Below, one piece after another: positions 1-9,493 of a stretch of DNA of 64,000 bases. A program made the translations under genes and the position numbers. The DNA lies in assembly GCA_965229695.1 (NCBI GenBank), contig OZ245921.1, positions 2,976,001 through 3,040,000 on the forward strand, written 5' to 3'. How positions within the stretch are numbered: position 1 is the first letter of the stretch; each line of letters opens with the position of its first letter. Origin of the DNA: JANSYL01 sp965229695 (GTDB taxonomy: Bacteria > Pseudomonadota > Alphaproteobacteria > Rhodobacterales > Rhodobacteraceae). The notes beneath the pieces were generated by a model that saw only the letters and a list, made by a program, of their open reading frames with translations, did no database searches and had not been told where the DNA came from.

Positions 1-797
1 AAATCGACCTGCACCCGATCCGGCGTAATCGTAAGCGTGGCCTTCAGCGTCAGTGGCGTGCCATAGCCGTCGATCCGCATCTCGTTTTCATAGACGCCCG
101 ACGGCACCTGGGCGATGGCCTCCAGCGTGCCCTTCCGTGAGGTGTCGATGATGTAGCGCGACAGCGGGGCAAGGTCGTCCAACCCGTAATCGGCCATCAT
201 CTCGACCAACCGCGCGGCCCCGGCTTCGCAACAAGCGATCAGGGCGTAAATATCGCCTTCATTGGCAATCGGTTCCCGCGAATTGGCTTTGACGATCTCT
301 AGCAGCAGCGCATTAACGGTGCCCGCCTCGACCAGCTTACAGGGCGGCAGAAGCAACCCTTCGTCATAGATATCCGAGCCCTCGGGGCCCATGCCTTGCC
401 CACCCAGATCCACCAAATGCGAGGTGCAGGAGGTGAAGCCGATGACGCGCCCCTGGTAGAAGACCGGCATCATCAGCAGAAAATCGTTTAGATGCCCCGA
501 GGCAAGCCAGGGATCATTGGTCATATAGATATCGCCCGGCTGCATCTCGGCCACGGGGAAGCGGGCGCGCAGATGCTGCACGGCCTCGGCCATGGTGTTG
601 ATATGGCCCGGCGTGCCGGTGACAGCTTGGGCCAGCATCCGCCCCTCGATATCGAAGACACCGGCGGAGATATCACCGCATTCCCGCACAATGGGCGAAA
701 ACGCGGCTCGGATGAGGGTTTGACCCTGTTCTTCGACCAGGGCGAGCAGGCGATTCCACATCACTTGCAGGCGGGCGGGGGAAAGGCTTTGGGTCAT
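1..797 (-). CDS. hyuB: HyuB-type N-methylhydantoinase / 5-oxoprolinase subunit B (partial)
   Basis: This is the N-terminal part of the second subunit of an ATP-dependent hydantoinase or 5-oxoprolinase; the rest lies beyond the left edge. About 265 residues are visible with no stop. The start MTQSLSPARLQVMWNRL is followed by LIRAAFSPIVRECGDISAG and FDIEGRMLAQAVTGTPGHIN, which match the hydantoinase B family. The start codon at 797 overlaps the stop of the upstream HyuA gene in an ATGA arrangement, so the two are translationally coupled. In the family, A and B subunits together open cyclic amides (N-methylhydantoin, hydantoin or 5-oxoproline) with ATP. The exact substrate cannot be read from the sequence. 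Confidence 0.9.
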   Translation of the reverse strand, partial: MTQSLSPARLQVMWNRLLALVEEQGQTLIRAAFSPIVRECGDISAGVFDIEGRMLAQAVTGTPGHINTMAEAVQHLRARFPVAEMQPGDIYMTNDPWLASGHLNDFLLMMPVFYQGRVIGFTSCTSHLVDLGGQGMGPEGSDIYDEGLLLPPCKLVEAGTVNALLLEIVKANSREPIANEGDIYALIACCEAGAARLVEMMADYGLDDLAPLSRYIIDTSRKGTLEAIAQVPSGVYENEMRIDGYGTPLTLKATLTITPDRVQVD

Positions 798-2881
798 GGG
801 TGGGCCTCACGCGTCATCAGGATGTTGCCCAACGCGTCGATCTGGGCTGAGAAATCTGCGCCGACAAAGCTGGTGGTTTGCGGCTCGACAATGAGGGCCG
901 GGCCGGACAAATGGTCTCCGGGCTGTAGCAAGGCGCGTTGATAGATCGCCGCCTGGACGGTTTGGCCGACGACATCGCAAAGGATATCGCAGGTGCTGTA
1001 TGGCTCTGCCTGTTCTAGCTTGTGGAGTGGCGCTGCTTCGGGGGGCGGGTCGGCATGGGTCGACACGCGGGCGGACCAGTTCAGGATCTCGATCTGCATC
1101 CCCGGAACTGGGCGCGAGAACTGTTGGGCATAGGCGGTCTCAAAGGCTTGAACCAAAGCCGGTACATCTCCGGGCGCAAGGTCTCGGTCGGGCAGATCGA
1201 TTTCGATCTCATGGCCCTGACCGCGATAGCGCATGAAGGCAGCGCGGCGTGTGGTCAGGGGCGCATCTGCCGCGCCTTGCCGGACGACCGAAACCGCCTC
1301 GTCGCACATACCTTTGAATAGGGTGTTGATTGCGTCCAGATCGATGGCTTCCAGCAGCGTGTAGCGGCTGCGAACGATCTCAAAGGATACCGGCGCAAAA
1401 AGGAACCCGACCGCCGATCCAACGCCAGGGCTGGGTGGCACCAGAACCCGCGACACCCCGGCGGCGCGCGCCACGCGACAGGCATGCAAGGGGCCATTCC
1501 CGCCAAAGGCGATCATGCAACGGGGGCCCAGGTCTTTGCCCGATTCCACCGCATGGGCGCGCCCCGCGCTAGCCATGCTTTCATCGACGATGCGACTGAT
1601 CCCATCCGCGGCCTCTGGCCCGGTCGACCCAAGCGGCGCGCCGATATCTTTGGCGATGGCCGCCTGCGCAGCGCCGGGGCTCAAAGTGAACTGACCCTCG
1701 GCAAAGAACTCGGGCCGGATATAGCCCAGCGCAACATCGGCATCGGTCACCGTCGGGGCCTGACCACCACGCCCAAAGGCCACCGGACCGGGATCGGAGC
1801 CCGCGCTTTGCGGGCCGACCGTCAGCCGCCCCAACCGATCGACAGCGGCAATCGACCCGCCCCCGGCGCCGATTTCAATCATTTCGATCACTGGGATGCG
1901 CACCGGCATGCCTGAGCCTTTGATGAACCGTGCGGCGCGCCCAATCTCGAACTGGCGCGAGGTTTGGGGCTGGGCGTGATCGATCAGGCACAGCTTGGCT
2001 GTGGTGCCACCCATATCGAAGGACAGAACCTGATCCAGCCCCGCCTGCGCGGCGATGCGCGCGGCTAGGATCGCGCCACCTGCGGGGCCGGATTCGACCA
2101 GCCGGATCGGCAGACGCGCTGCGGTGGCCAGCGTGGTCATGCCACCACCGGCGGTCATCATCAAGATCGGGCAGCGCAACCCTTGTGCCGCGAAGCTTTC
2201 GCCGAAGCGCGCCAGATACCCGGCCATGAGCGGCTGGATATAGGCATTGGCAACGGTGGTGCAGAGCCGATCAAACTCCCGCGCTTCGGGGCTCACCTCG
2301 GAAGAGAGTGAGATGACCAGATCGGGCCGTGCCGCCGCGATCCAGTCGCGCAGGCGCTGTTCATGGCTTGGATTGGCGTAAGAATGCAGTAGGCAGATCG
2401 CCAGCGCCTCGGCCCCGGTCTCATCGATGTGTTGTAAGAGCGCGGGCAGCGCCGCTTCGTCGAGCGGGATCAGCACCTCGCCCGCGACGGACATTCGTTC
2501 TTTGATGGTCAGCGACCGGGTGCGCGGCACCAGCAGGTCGGGCTTTGCCAGATCGATATCATATTGGCTGTAGCGCCGCTCATAGGCGATTTCCAAGATA
2601 TCCCGGAAACCCTCGGTTGTAACCGTCGCCACCCGTGCGCCACGCTTTTCCAAAAGCGCGTTGGTCGCAAGGGTCGTGCCATGGATAAAGCCACCAATAT
2701 CTCGCATATCCGTGCCAAGCTCAGCCAAGGCACGGGCGGCGCCGTCCATAGCCGCAACGGCGGGATTTTCATGGGTTGTCAGGGTTTTGGTTGAGGCGGC
2801 GATCTGGCCGCAGGCATCCATTAGAACCGTGTCGGTAAAGGTTCCGCCAACATCAATGGCAAGGCGCAGGTCTTGAGGCAT
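794..2881 (-). CDS. hyuA: HyuA-type N-methylhydantoinase / 5-oxoprolinase subunit A
   Basis: ATP-binding subunit of a cytoplasmic cyclic-amide hydrolase, partner of the HyuB gene it overlaps by 4 nt. The N-terminus carries LRLAIDVGGTFTDTVLMDA, the ASKHA-type phosphate-binding loop, then HGTTLATNALLEKRGARVA; the middle has QVLSFDMGGTTAKLCL and a glycine-rich EIGAGGGSIA segment. About 695 residues is normal for the family (about 690). I place the start at the ATG at 2881; a TTG at 2908 would add nine residues, and neither has a convincing ribosome binding site. Substrate (hydantoin, N-methylhydantoin, 5-oxoproline) is not determinable here. Confidence 0.9.
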   Translation of the reverse strand: MPQDLRLAIDVGGTFTDTVLMDACGQIAASTKTLTTHENPAVAAMDGAARALAELGTDMRDIGGFIHGTTLATNALLEKRGARVATVTTEGFRDILEIAYERRYSQYDIDLAKPDLLVPRTRSLTIKERMSVAGEVLIPLDEAALPALLQHIDETGAEALAICLLHSYANPSHEQRLRDWIAAARPDLVISLSSEVSPEAREFDRLCTTVANAYIQPLMAGYLARFGESFAAQGLRCPILMMTAGGGMTTLATAARLPIRLVESGPAGGAILAARIAAQAGLDQVLSFDMGGTTAKLCLIDHAQPQTSRQFEIGRAARFIKGSGMPVRIPVIEMIEIGAGGGSIAAVDRLGRLTVGPQSAGSDPGPVAFGRGGQAPTVTDADVALGYIRPEFFAEGQFTLSPGAAQAAIAKDIGAPLGSTGPEAADGISRIVDESMASAGRAHAVESGKDLGPRCMIAFGGNGPLHACRVARAAGVSRVLVPPSPGVGSAVGFLFAPVSFEIVRSRYTLLEAIDLDAINTLFKGMCDEAVSVVRQGAADAPLTTRRAAFMRYRGQGHEIEIDLPDRDLAPGDVPALVQAFETAYAQQFSRPVPGMQIEILNWSARVSTHADPPPEAAPLHKLEQAEPYSTCDILCDVVGQTVQAAIYQRALLQPGDHLSGPALIVEPQTTSFVGADFSAQIDALGNILMTREAHP

Positions 2882-3288
2882 GGGCGTAGGGGCGATCCGA
2901 AAGGGCAAGGGCAGGGTGGGTCAAGATATCCCGCCCGCGTATCGGCACCAGATCACAGCCCGTCGCCCGCCGCCCGGTTGCCTGACCCGGTGCGGACAGC
3001 GATTGAAATGGGCGTCTGGTGACCTGATCCATATCGGTCCAATTGCTGCTATCGGGCGAAGCATGGCAGAGGTTTTGCAACTGGCCTAGCCCATTTGCGT
3101 GCTCTGACCGCTTGCCCTGTGTGGTAAGCCTGCCGTGTTTTTGGGGCCGAGAAACCGACAATTTGCGACGGGCGGGCGTCGGGCATGGGCCAGATTGCGG
3201 GTTTCGCATCACGGAAAGCTATAGCAAACCCGACGCAAGCGCCTGGAAGATGCCACCCGGCCGCGAAACCAAAGACAGGAGCATTAGA
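2882..3288. other. Divergent intergenic region, no gene seen
   Basis: About 400 bases between the divergently transcribed hyuA and the class V aminotransferase gene. It must hold both promoters. Reading both strands I find no convincing small gene; the open frames here lack ribosome binding sites and recognisable protein. An AGGAG-like site lies just before the aminotransferase ATG at 3289. Confidence 0.5.
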
Positions 3289-4554
3289 ATGATCGCCGAC
3301 AAACCAGGCTTGATGCAGGCTGTCCGCGACCGCTTTGCCCATGTCGAGGCTTGCCCATTCGAAGGTCCGCGCGTGTTTTTCGAAAATGCGGGTGGGGCGC
3401 TGCGCTTGAAATCGGTGATCGAGACCAGCGCGGCCCATGCCGGGTTTCCCGACAATCAGGGCCGGGCCAATCCAGCCTCTGAGGCGCTGATGGGGATGAT
3501 CGCCAAGGGTAAGGCCGACATGCGCCTGTTTTTCAACGCGGGCGATGCTGGCCAGGTATTTGTCGGCGAAAGCGGAACCGAGGTGTTGTTCCGCTTGATC
3601 CGCACCGCCGCCTTGGCCGCGCCCGAAGATGGGGTGATGCTTGGCTCGACCCTAGAACATCCGGCCTCGGTCAGCGCGATGACCCGCTGGGCCGAGGTGA
3701 CGGGCCGCCCTTTGATCCGCGTGCCCCATGATGATGCGACCGGTACCGTCAGCTTGGCGGCGTATCAGGCGGCGCTACGGCCGGATATGCGGGTGGTGTC
3801 GATTGTGCATACCTCGCCCGTGACGGGCATGGCGGTGGATGTTCCGGCAATTGCGGCTGCCGTGCGCGCGGTTGCGCCCGAAGCGTTCATCATCGTCGAT
3901 GGCATTCAACACGCCAGCCATGGGGCGGTGGATGTGATGGAGTGCCTGGCTGATGGCTACGCAGTGTCGCCCTACAAGATGTTTGCGCGGCATGGCTATG
4001 GCGTCGGCTGGGCCTCGGACCGGTTGACCGCTGCGACGAAGGAACAGATTGTGGGTGGCCCCGAGGCGAATTGGGAGTTGGGCACCCGCGATTCCGGCAG
4101 CTACGCGACGTTTTCCGATGTGGTTGCCTATTTGGATTGGCTCGGAGCCGAAGTTTCCGCCGCCTCATCCCCGCGCGGGCGCGTTGAGGCGGCCGCCGCC
4201 GCCATCGCCGCGCAGGAGGCCCAGCTGCTGGACGCGATGCTGCATGGCACTGGGAACCTTGCCGGGTTGGCCGACATGCCGGCCGTCACCTTGATCGGCG
4301 GGGATCGGATCAATGGGCGCGAGGGCGTGGTATCACTCTGGCTGGAAACGATGGCATCGGTTGATCTGGTCGAGCATCTGCGCCAGCGGGGCATCCGTGT
4401 GCATATCCGCAAGAACGATCATTATTGCGGGAACGTTCTGGGGCCTTTGGGGATGGAGGACTGCATCCGCGTATCAGTGAGCCACTACAACACGCTTGCA
4501 GAAGTCAGCCAGTTTCTGACCGCCATGGCCGAGGTGGCGCGGGTGGACCCCTAG
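3289..4554 (+). CDS. Class V aminotransferase / cysteine desulfurase-like protein
   Basis: PLP-dependent enzyme of the class V fold (421 residues), most like cysteine desulfurase-type proteins of unknown substrate. The PLP-binding Asp and following Gln-His are visible in FIIVDGIQHASHGAVDV, and the Schiff-base Lys in YAVSPYKMFARHGYG. The C-terminal small domain has the RGIRVHIR and CIRVSVSHYNT strands typical of the fold. The open frame extends upstream to 3043, but ATG 3289 has an AGGAG-like site seven bases before it and begins where family similarity begins. It stands alone, divergent from hyuA. Desulfurase, selenocysteine lyase or transaminase activity cannot be told apart from sequence. 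Confidence 0.8.
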   Translation: MIADKPGLMQAVRDRFAHVEACPFEGPRVFFENAGGALRLKSVIETSAAHAGFPDNQGRANPASEALMGMIAKGKADMRLFFNAGDAGQVFVGESGTEVLFRLIRTAALAAPEDGVMLGSTLEHPASVSAMTRWAEVTGRPLIRVPHDDATGTVSLAAYQAALRPDMRVVSIVHTSPVTGMAVDVPAIAAAVRAVAPEAFIIVDGIQHASHGAVDVMECLADGYAVSPYKMFARHGYGVGWASDRLTAATKEQIVGGPEANWELGTRDSGSYATFSDVVAYLDWLGAEVSAASSPRGRVEAAAAAIAAQEAQLLDAMLHGTGNLAGLADMPAVTLIGGDRINGREGVVSLWLETMASVDLVEHLRQRGIRVHIRKNDHYCGNVLGPLGMEDCIRVSVSHYNTLAEVSQFLTAMAEVARVDP

Positions 4555-4716
4555 AGGCGCTGTGGGTGAACGGACGTTATGCCTTGTCCCAGACAATGAA
4601 GATCGAACAGCGCGCGGTGTAGCCGCCAGTATCATGGCGTTGCTAAAACACGTCTACTCGGGCAAACTTATCTTCACATGGCGCATCAAGACGCCTAGTT
4701 GGGATAAGGGCAGCCG

Positions 4717-5604
4717 ATGACCTCTATTACCTTGTTTTTCATCGTCGAGCCGCCGGTTTACCAAAACCTCGCCTGTTACCTGGCCGCCTCGATCCGGCGG
4801 CATATGCCCTCTGACGTGAAATTGGTTGGCTATTGCCCCTCTCACCGGCGGACCGAGATCGATCCGGCTGTGGAGGAATGCTTGCGCCGGATGGATGTTG
4901 ATTTGCGCGTTTTCGATAGCCAAGGCCGGTTTGAGCCGGACTATCCCCATGGCAATAAGATTTTGGCCTGCCTAGAGCCGCGAGACACCGAGTTTTCGGG
5001 CTTTATGGATTCTGACATCCTGCTCATCCGTGACACCGACCCTGCGATTTTGGTGCGCAAGGGTCATGTCTCAGCTTCTGTTGCCGCCTCGATGTTATGG
5101 GCACCTCAGGCGGTTTGGGAACAGATCTATGGGGCATTTGATTGGCCGCTTCCCGAGGAGCGCGTGATGCTGATGCGCGATAAGCGCCGCTCGGTCATTC
5201 CCTACTTTTCCTCTGGCTTTGTGTTGTTTCCCGAGCATCACAGAAACGAAGATGGTCAGAGCTTTCCCGAAGCCTGGATGGATGTGGCACAAACCGTGGA
5301 TCGCTTACCCGATCTCGATCACAAACGCCCTTATTTGGACCAGATGACCCTACCTTTGGCGATGCGGAAGGCGGGGTTGGACGCCCATATCCTACCTGAA
5401 GAGCAGCATTTTATCTTAGGCGGTCGGTTGCGCGGCAAGCCTATGCCCGAAGATCGGCATATCCACCTGGTGCATTACCGGAAATGGCACGTGTTGGCCG
5501 AGGTCGGATTGGCCGAGCATGGATTGCGTTTGCTCAAACAGGCTGTTGGTTACCGGTATATATCCAAAGTTCTGCAAGATGCCGAGACGACTGATGTGGG
5601 CTAG
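4717..5604 (+). CDS. GT-A-fold glycosyltransferase-like protein
   Basis: A 295-residue cytoplasmic protein with features of a GT-A nucleotide-sugar transferase. It has an N-terminal strand TSITLFFIVEPPVYQNLACY and a metal-binding DxD-like motif in FSGFMDSDILLIRDTDP near residue 100, preceded by DYPHGNKILACL. It resembles the protein at 39947-40948 (DYPYGNKIEALV and FVFFDTDTLITGDL), so the two are distant paralogues. It is convergent with the wzc-like kinase gene (34-nt gap), next to polysaccharide export genes, which suggests a role in surface glycan or glycoconjugate synthesis. Donor and acceptor are unknown. Confidence 0.65.
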   Translation: MTSITLFFIVEPPVYQNLACYLAASIRRHMPSDVKLVGYCPSHRRTEIDPAVEECLRRMDVDLRVFDSQGRFEPDYPHGNKILACLEPRDTEFSGFMDSDILLIRDTDPAILVRKGHVSASVAASMLWAPQAVWEQIYGAFDWPLPEERVMLMRDKRRSVIPYFSSGFVLFPEHHRNEDGQSFPEAWMDVAQTVDRLPDLDHKRPYLDQMTLPLAMRKAGLDAHILPEEQHFILGGRLRGKPMPEDRHIHLVHYRKWHVLAEVGLAEHGLRLLKQAVGYRYISKVLQDAETTDVG

Positions 5605-5638
5605 TTCCATCGCTGAGGCTTGATCCAGCAAGCGGCGT

Positions 5639-7747
5639 CTAGTCACGGGAGTAGTAGCCCGACGAATATCCGTCATAGCCATATTGGCCACCATAGCCAT
5701 AGCCCTTCATGCGCCGCTGGTCGACTTGGGTCATAACCAAACCTTCCACATCAACACCGACGCTGGTCAGCATATCGATCCCCTGGCGCACCTGGGTCTT
5801 GGTGGTCGAAGACCATTTCACCGCGAAGACCACGGCATCAGCATGGGGCGCCAAAACACGCGCATCGGGCACAGCCAGCACGGGGGGTGTATCCATCACG
5901 ATGTAATCAAAGGTTTGCTTGAGATCGCCAATCAGATCTTGGAACCGCCGAGACGAGAAAAGGTCTGCTGCGTTGCCGCCGCCGCTTTCCGACCCGGACA
6001 GCACTTCGATCCCCAACTCTTCGTTGTAGAGGTCGATCTCACCGCCCTGATGCTTGCCAAGCAGCAGATCAAGCATCGATGTGGTCGGCTCGGCATCGAC
6101 ATAAGACCTTAACGTCTTGCGGCGAATATCGGCTTCGACCAAAAGCGCGCGTTTGCCCTCCATCGAAGCCAAATATCGCGTCAGCGCGATCGAGAGCGTC
6201 GTTTTGCCTTCGCCGGGGATCGAGGAGGTGATCAGGATAACCGATGGCTCTTTGTCTATATTCGACATTAAGATTGAGGTCCGAAGATTGCGGACGGCTT
6301 CTGCAAAGACCGAATTTGGGTTGGCCTGCATATGCGCCAGCGCTTTGCGGCGATCGTTATCGCCTAGGCTCGGGATGGAGCCGAGTACGCCCTGTCCGGT
6401 TTCGCGGCGCAGATCGTCAACGGTGCGGAAGCCAGAAAATAGCCATTCGCGCACGAGAACAATCCCGCATCCCAAAAGCAGGCCCAACACACTAGCGATC
6501 ATGGCAATGCGCGTTTTTCTTGGGCTTGAGGCACCGCGTGGAACGGCATGCGACAAGATTCGCGCGTCGGCTGTCTCGAGCCCTTGTTGGACGCTTGCCT
6601 CTTGGAGGCGGTTGAAAAAGGTCTCGTAGAGCAGTTGAGCAGACTCAACTTCTCGCGACAGTTGCTGAAGCGCGATGAGATCATCGGTCTGAGTCCGAAT
6701 TTGCTGCGCCAAATTCTGTTCGGACGCGACCAAAGACGTGAGCTGCTGCGTTAGGCGTCGGGTCGATTGGATGATTTCCTCGCGGGTGTCCGCGACGCCT
6801 TCGCGAAGTTCTTCTTCGCTGAGGCGATTGGCAATGAACCGTTGGCGCAATGCATCGAGGCGCCCATCATCGCTTTCGGCCAAGGTGACCAACAACGCGT
6901 CAATTGTCAGATCGGGGGAAAGCTCGGCGGTCTGTCGTTCTGTGCTCGCGATCCGCACTTGCAGTTCGGTAATCGTTTCACGTAGCTCGCGCAGCTGCAA
7001 GTTTCGCGCCTGCAACAAATCGGCCGTCAGAACGTCCGCCTGCTCTGTCCGAATTGCCAGATCTTGCTCCAACCGCTCGGCATTCGCTTGCAACTCGATC
7101 GTTCGGGTCGACAAAAACTCAATAGCTTGCGCGGTACCTTCCAATTTTTGTCGGATCTGGTTTTCTATATAAAGCTCGGCGAGCGTATTGACGATCAGCG
7201 TTGATTTGTTTGGGTCGGTGGTCTCGATCCGAATGTTGAAAGCCAGCGAATTGCGGATGCTAGAGAGCCCGACGCGAGCGACGACGACGTCGATAACGCG
7301 GCTGCGTACGACTTCGGGTGCCGGAGCCTGTACATCGGGTGCGCCAAATAATACTGCTCTGATCCGCTGGCGCATTGAGGGCGCGGCGAGCGCGCCGTTG
7401 AACTCAGGGTCTGCTGTCAAATTCAGCTGGTCTACCAGATCGCCAATCAACCTGCGCGAACGAATAACCTCAAACTCGGTGTTGATCATGCGCGGGTCGG
7501 TGCCACCATTGGCAAAAACCGCATCGATATCGGTGATCACCTGCTGCTGTTGGCCAATGAGCGAAACCGTCGCCACAGCGGGGTATTGAGGCACCGCAAT
7601 CCGATAAGCGTAAAAAGCTGCAGCTAAGAAGGCGATCAGAATGCAGGTGGCGACAACCCAACGGCCCCCATAAATGGTCTGTGCGATCCGAAGGAGGTCA
7701 ATCTCATCGCCATCTTGAGGCGCGTCAGTAGCGGAAGAACTCGACAA
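5639..7747 (-). CDS. Wzc-like polysaccharide co-polymerase / tyrosine autokinase
   Basis: Inner-membrane bacterial tyrosine kinase that controls chain length and export of an exo- or capsular polysaccharide (702 residues). Order: first membrane segment at about 30-50 (VVATCILIAFLAAAFYAY), Wzz-type periplasmic region with long coiled coils to about 400, second membrane segment at 413-432, then a cytoplasmic kinase domain. Walker A is SSIPGEGKTT (508-517), Walker A' LLVEADIRR (about 535), Walker B YIVMDTPP (about 615). The tail from about 682 is a tyrosine cluster (KGYGYGGQYGYDGYSSGYY), the expected autophosphorylation site. The start is a TTG with AAAGG nine bases upstream; no ATG is available nearby. 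It lies 76 nt downstream of wza. Confidence 0.93.
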   Translation of the reverse strand: MSSSSATDAPQDGDEIDLLRIAQTIYGGRWVVATCILIAFLAAAFYAYRIAVPQYPAVATVSLIGQQQQVITDIDAVFANGGTDPRMINTEFEVIRSRRLIGDLVDQLNLTADPEFNGALAAPSMRQRIRAVLFGAPDVQAPAPEVVRSRVIDVVVARVGLSSIRNSLAFNIRIETTDPNKSTLIVNTLAELYIENQIRQKLEGTAQAIEFLSTRTIELQANAERLEQDLAIRTEQADVLTADLLQARNLQLRELRETITELQVRIASTERQTAELSPDLTIDALLVTLAESDDGRLDALRQRFIANRLSEEELREGVADTREEIIQSTRRLTQQLTSLVASEQNLAQQIRTQTDDLIALQQLSREVESAQLLYETFFNRLQEASVQQGLETADARILSHAVPRGASSPRKTRIAMIASVLGLLLGCGIVLVREWLFSGFRTVDDLRRETGQGVLGSIPSLGDNDRRKALAHMQANPNSVFAEAVRNLRTSILMSNIDKEPSVILITSSIPGEGKTTLSIALTRYLASMEGKRALLVEADIRRKTLRSYVDAEPTTSMLDLLLGKHQGGEIDLYNEELGIEVLSGSESGGGNAADLFSSRRFQDLIGDLKQTFDYIVMDTPPVLAVPDARVLAPHADAVVFAVKWSSTTKTQVRQGIDMLTSVGVDVEGLVMTQVDQRRMKGYGYGGQYGYDGYSSGYYSRD

Positions 7748-7823
7748 TCCAAAACCTTTGGTGCCTGAAACGGTTCCTGGGCAGCTATCCTGTCACCGTC
7801 ACGATTTCAAGAACGCACGCTAG

Positions 7824-9176
7824 TTAGTTTGCAGACACCTGATCGGCCAAGGAGATGCTTGGAAGTATTTGGCTGATGACACGATTCCAGCGCGTGATTG
7901 GTTGTTCGGCGACAAAGACGACATCCGAAGGGCGCAATTCCATACGCGTGGCCAGCACGAAATTGGCGGCATTGGTCGTGTCGAGACGATAGGCGATGAT
8001 GTCGCCCAGGCTTGTGCCGGACCCGCTTGCCCGCAGCAGATAGATCTCGCTGGGGTCGCCAGAAAGCTCCGCAACACCGCCGCGTTCGAACAAGGCATCC
8101 GCCAGCGAGGCTCGATTTTCAAATGGCAGCGGGAAACGACCGGGCTCACCGACCTCGCCAACCACATAGACGTAGTCCCGGTCTGCGGCGCCAAACTCGA
8201 GCCGATCGCGGAAGTTTTGCCGACTTTCATCAAGCGCGTCGCGGCGGATGCTAACCTCGGCCTGTAACTCGGCCACAGCGTCGGCACGAGCCTGCCTCGT
8301 GTAGTTGGCGCGCGAAATCTGCTCTTCGTAATAGGCCATCGCGCGGTCAAGATCATAGGCTGTGTCGACAAAGATGCTGTCGCCATCAAGCATTCGGATG
8401 CGCAGCAACCCATCGTCGGAGAACAACCGCTCAACCGGAATCTGATACAGCGTGCCTGCCCGGTAAATTCGGATCAAACCAAAGTCGTCTTCTGAAATCG
8501 ACAATCCGCCGGTCGCCGCCAAAACCTCATCCAGATAAAGCGGGGCCATGGTCACGGGCACAAGACCAGGCGTATTGACCGCGCCGCCAATGGATACACG
8601 CTGCGAGTTAAACTCGGCTACCTCCAGGCTGAAGCTGGGATCGATACGGGCTTCGATCAAACGCTCGAAAATCGCATCTTCTGCACCACCAAGCGTCAGG
8701 CCGCCAACATTGATCCGACCCACATCCGGGATCGAGATCGAGCCATCGCCTTGGACCGTATAGCCCTGGCGCTGGTTTTGTGCTGCGACAAGCCCAGCAA
8801 GTTCTTCAATGGTGCTTCCAGCGGCCGGTGTGGCCAAGATCAACACATCACCGGTGCCGATCCTATACGGGCCAGGATCAGCCTCGGGCGGCAGCCGTGT
8901 TTCCAAAACGCTGGGGCGAATTTCGGGTTCTAGAACCGGGTTGGGAAGCCGTCCGGCGGACCGTGGCTGATTTCCCCCCGCGACAACCGAAAACGCGGCG
9001 GGCAGCGCACGTGGCGCGTAGTGATCGCTATTGGCTTGGGCCACTGTGGCAAGGGTCAGGTCGATGATCTGCAAATCGTCATCGCCAGCGACATTGCGCA
9101 CATCCGATGAATGATACGCGACACCGCAACCTGATAGGCCAATTAGAAGTGCTGCAATACCAATGGCTCTCTTCAT
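7824..9176 (-). CDS. Wza-like polysaccharide export lipoprotein
   Basis: Outer-membrane polysaccharide export channel protein (450 residues), first gene of a wza-wzc pair. The chosen ATG at 9176 gives a lipoprotein signal MKRAIGIAALLIGLSGCG with lipobox Cys17; GAGGA lies about ten bases upstream. An upstream extension to 9314 would bury this signal. A Poly_export domain begins near PGPYRIGTGDVLILATPAAG, followed by SLBB-type repeats (QRVSIGGAVNTPGLVP and YVYVVGEVGEPGRFPLPF). The long 5' leader contains two hairpins annotated separately. It works with the co-polymerase encoded next; the polymerase and flippase are not in this window. Confidence 0.92.
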   Translation of the reverse strand: MKRAIGIAALLIGLSGCGVAYHSSDVRNVAGDDDLQIIDLTLATVAQANSDHYAPRALPAAFSVVAGGNQPRSAGRLPNPVLEPEIRPSVLETRLPPEADPGPYRIGTGDVLILATPAAGSTIEELAGLVAAQNQRQGYTVQGDGSISIPDVGRINVGGLTLGGAEDAIFERLIEARIDPSFSLEVAEFNSQRVSIGGAVNTPGLVPVTMAPLYLDEVLAATGGLSISEDDFGLIRIYRAGTLYQIPVERLFSDDGLLRIRMLDGDSIFVDTAYDLDRAMAYYEEQISRANYTRQARADAVAELQAEVSIRRDALDESRQNFRDRLEFGAADRDYVYVVGEVGEPGRFPLPFENRASLADALFERGGVAELSGDPSEIYLLRASGSGTSLGDIIAYRLDTTNAANFVLATRMELRPSDVVFVAEQPITRWNRVISQILPSISLADQVSAN

Positions 9177-9237
9177 GTTTCTGCCCATTCCTCGCTGACG
9201 CCGCCGATCCAGGTCGATTCTTCTGGAAGCTTTTGGT

Positions 9238-9300
9238 GCATCCGACACCTGTTGGTGCAGCGGATGCCCTGGACAAAGGCTGGATTGCAAGGCTTTGTCC
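9238..9300 (-). promoter_or_regulatory. Two tandem hairpins in the wza 5' leader
   Basis: Hairpin 1 (9238-9267) pairs GCATCCG with CGGATGC, with an inner CACC/GGTG stem. Hairpin 2 (9271-9300) pairs GGACAAAG with CTTTGTCC over a 14-nt loop. They lie 62-124 nt upstream of the wza start, between it and the divergent phosphatase gene. They could be a leader RNA structure or an operator. Seen directly; function is inference. Confidence 0.45.
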
Positions 9301-9493
9301 CCCCCCTGCGACATCGGCTCAGCGTATTAGACATTCTTCTGTCCTTTTCGATTGCCTACTGATAGCCAGCCCGACCGTGTTCGCGTAGGGCAGGCAGCCT
9401 CGTCGAGGGGCATTTTCGCCGTGACGATGCAAATGGGTCACGCTATTTAGCCATGGCTTGCCCAGGCAGATTCTGGACGTAAACGGAAAACCG

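Noticed and set aside
3043..3288. Upstream part of the class V aminotransferase frame
   Set aside because: No family similarity and no ribosome binding site; ATG 3289 has both.
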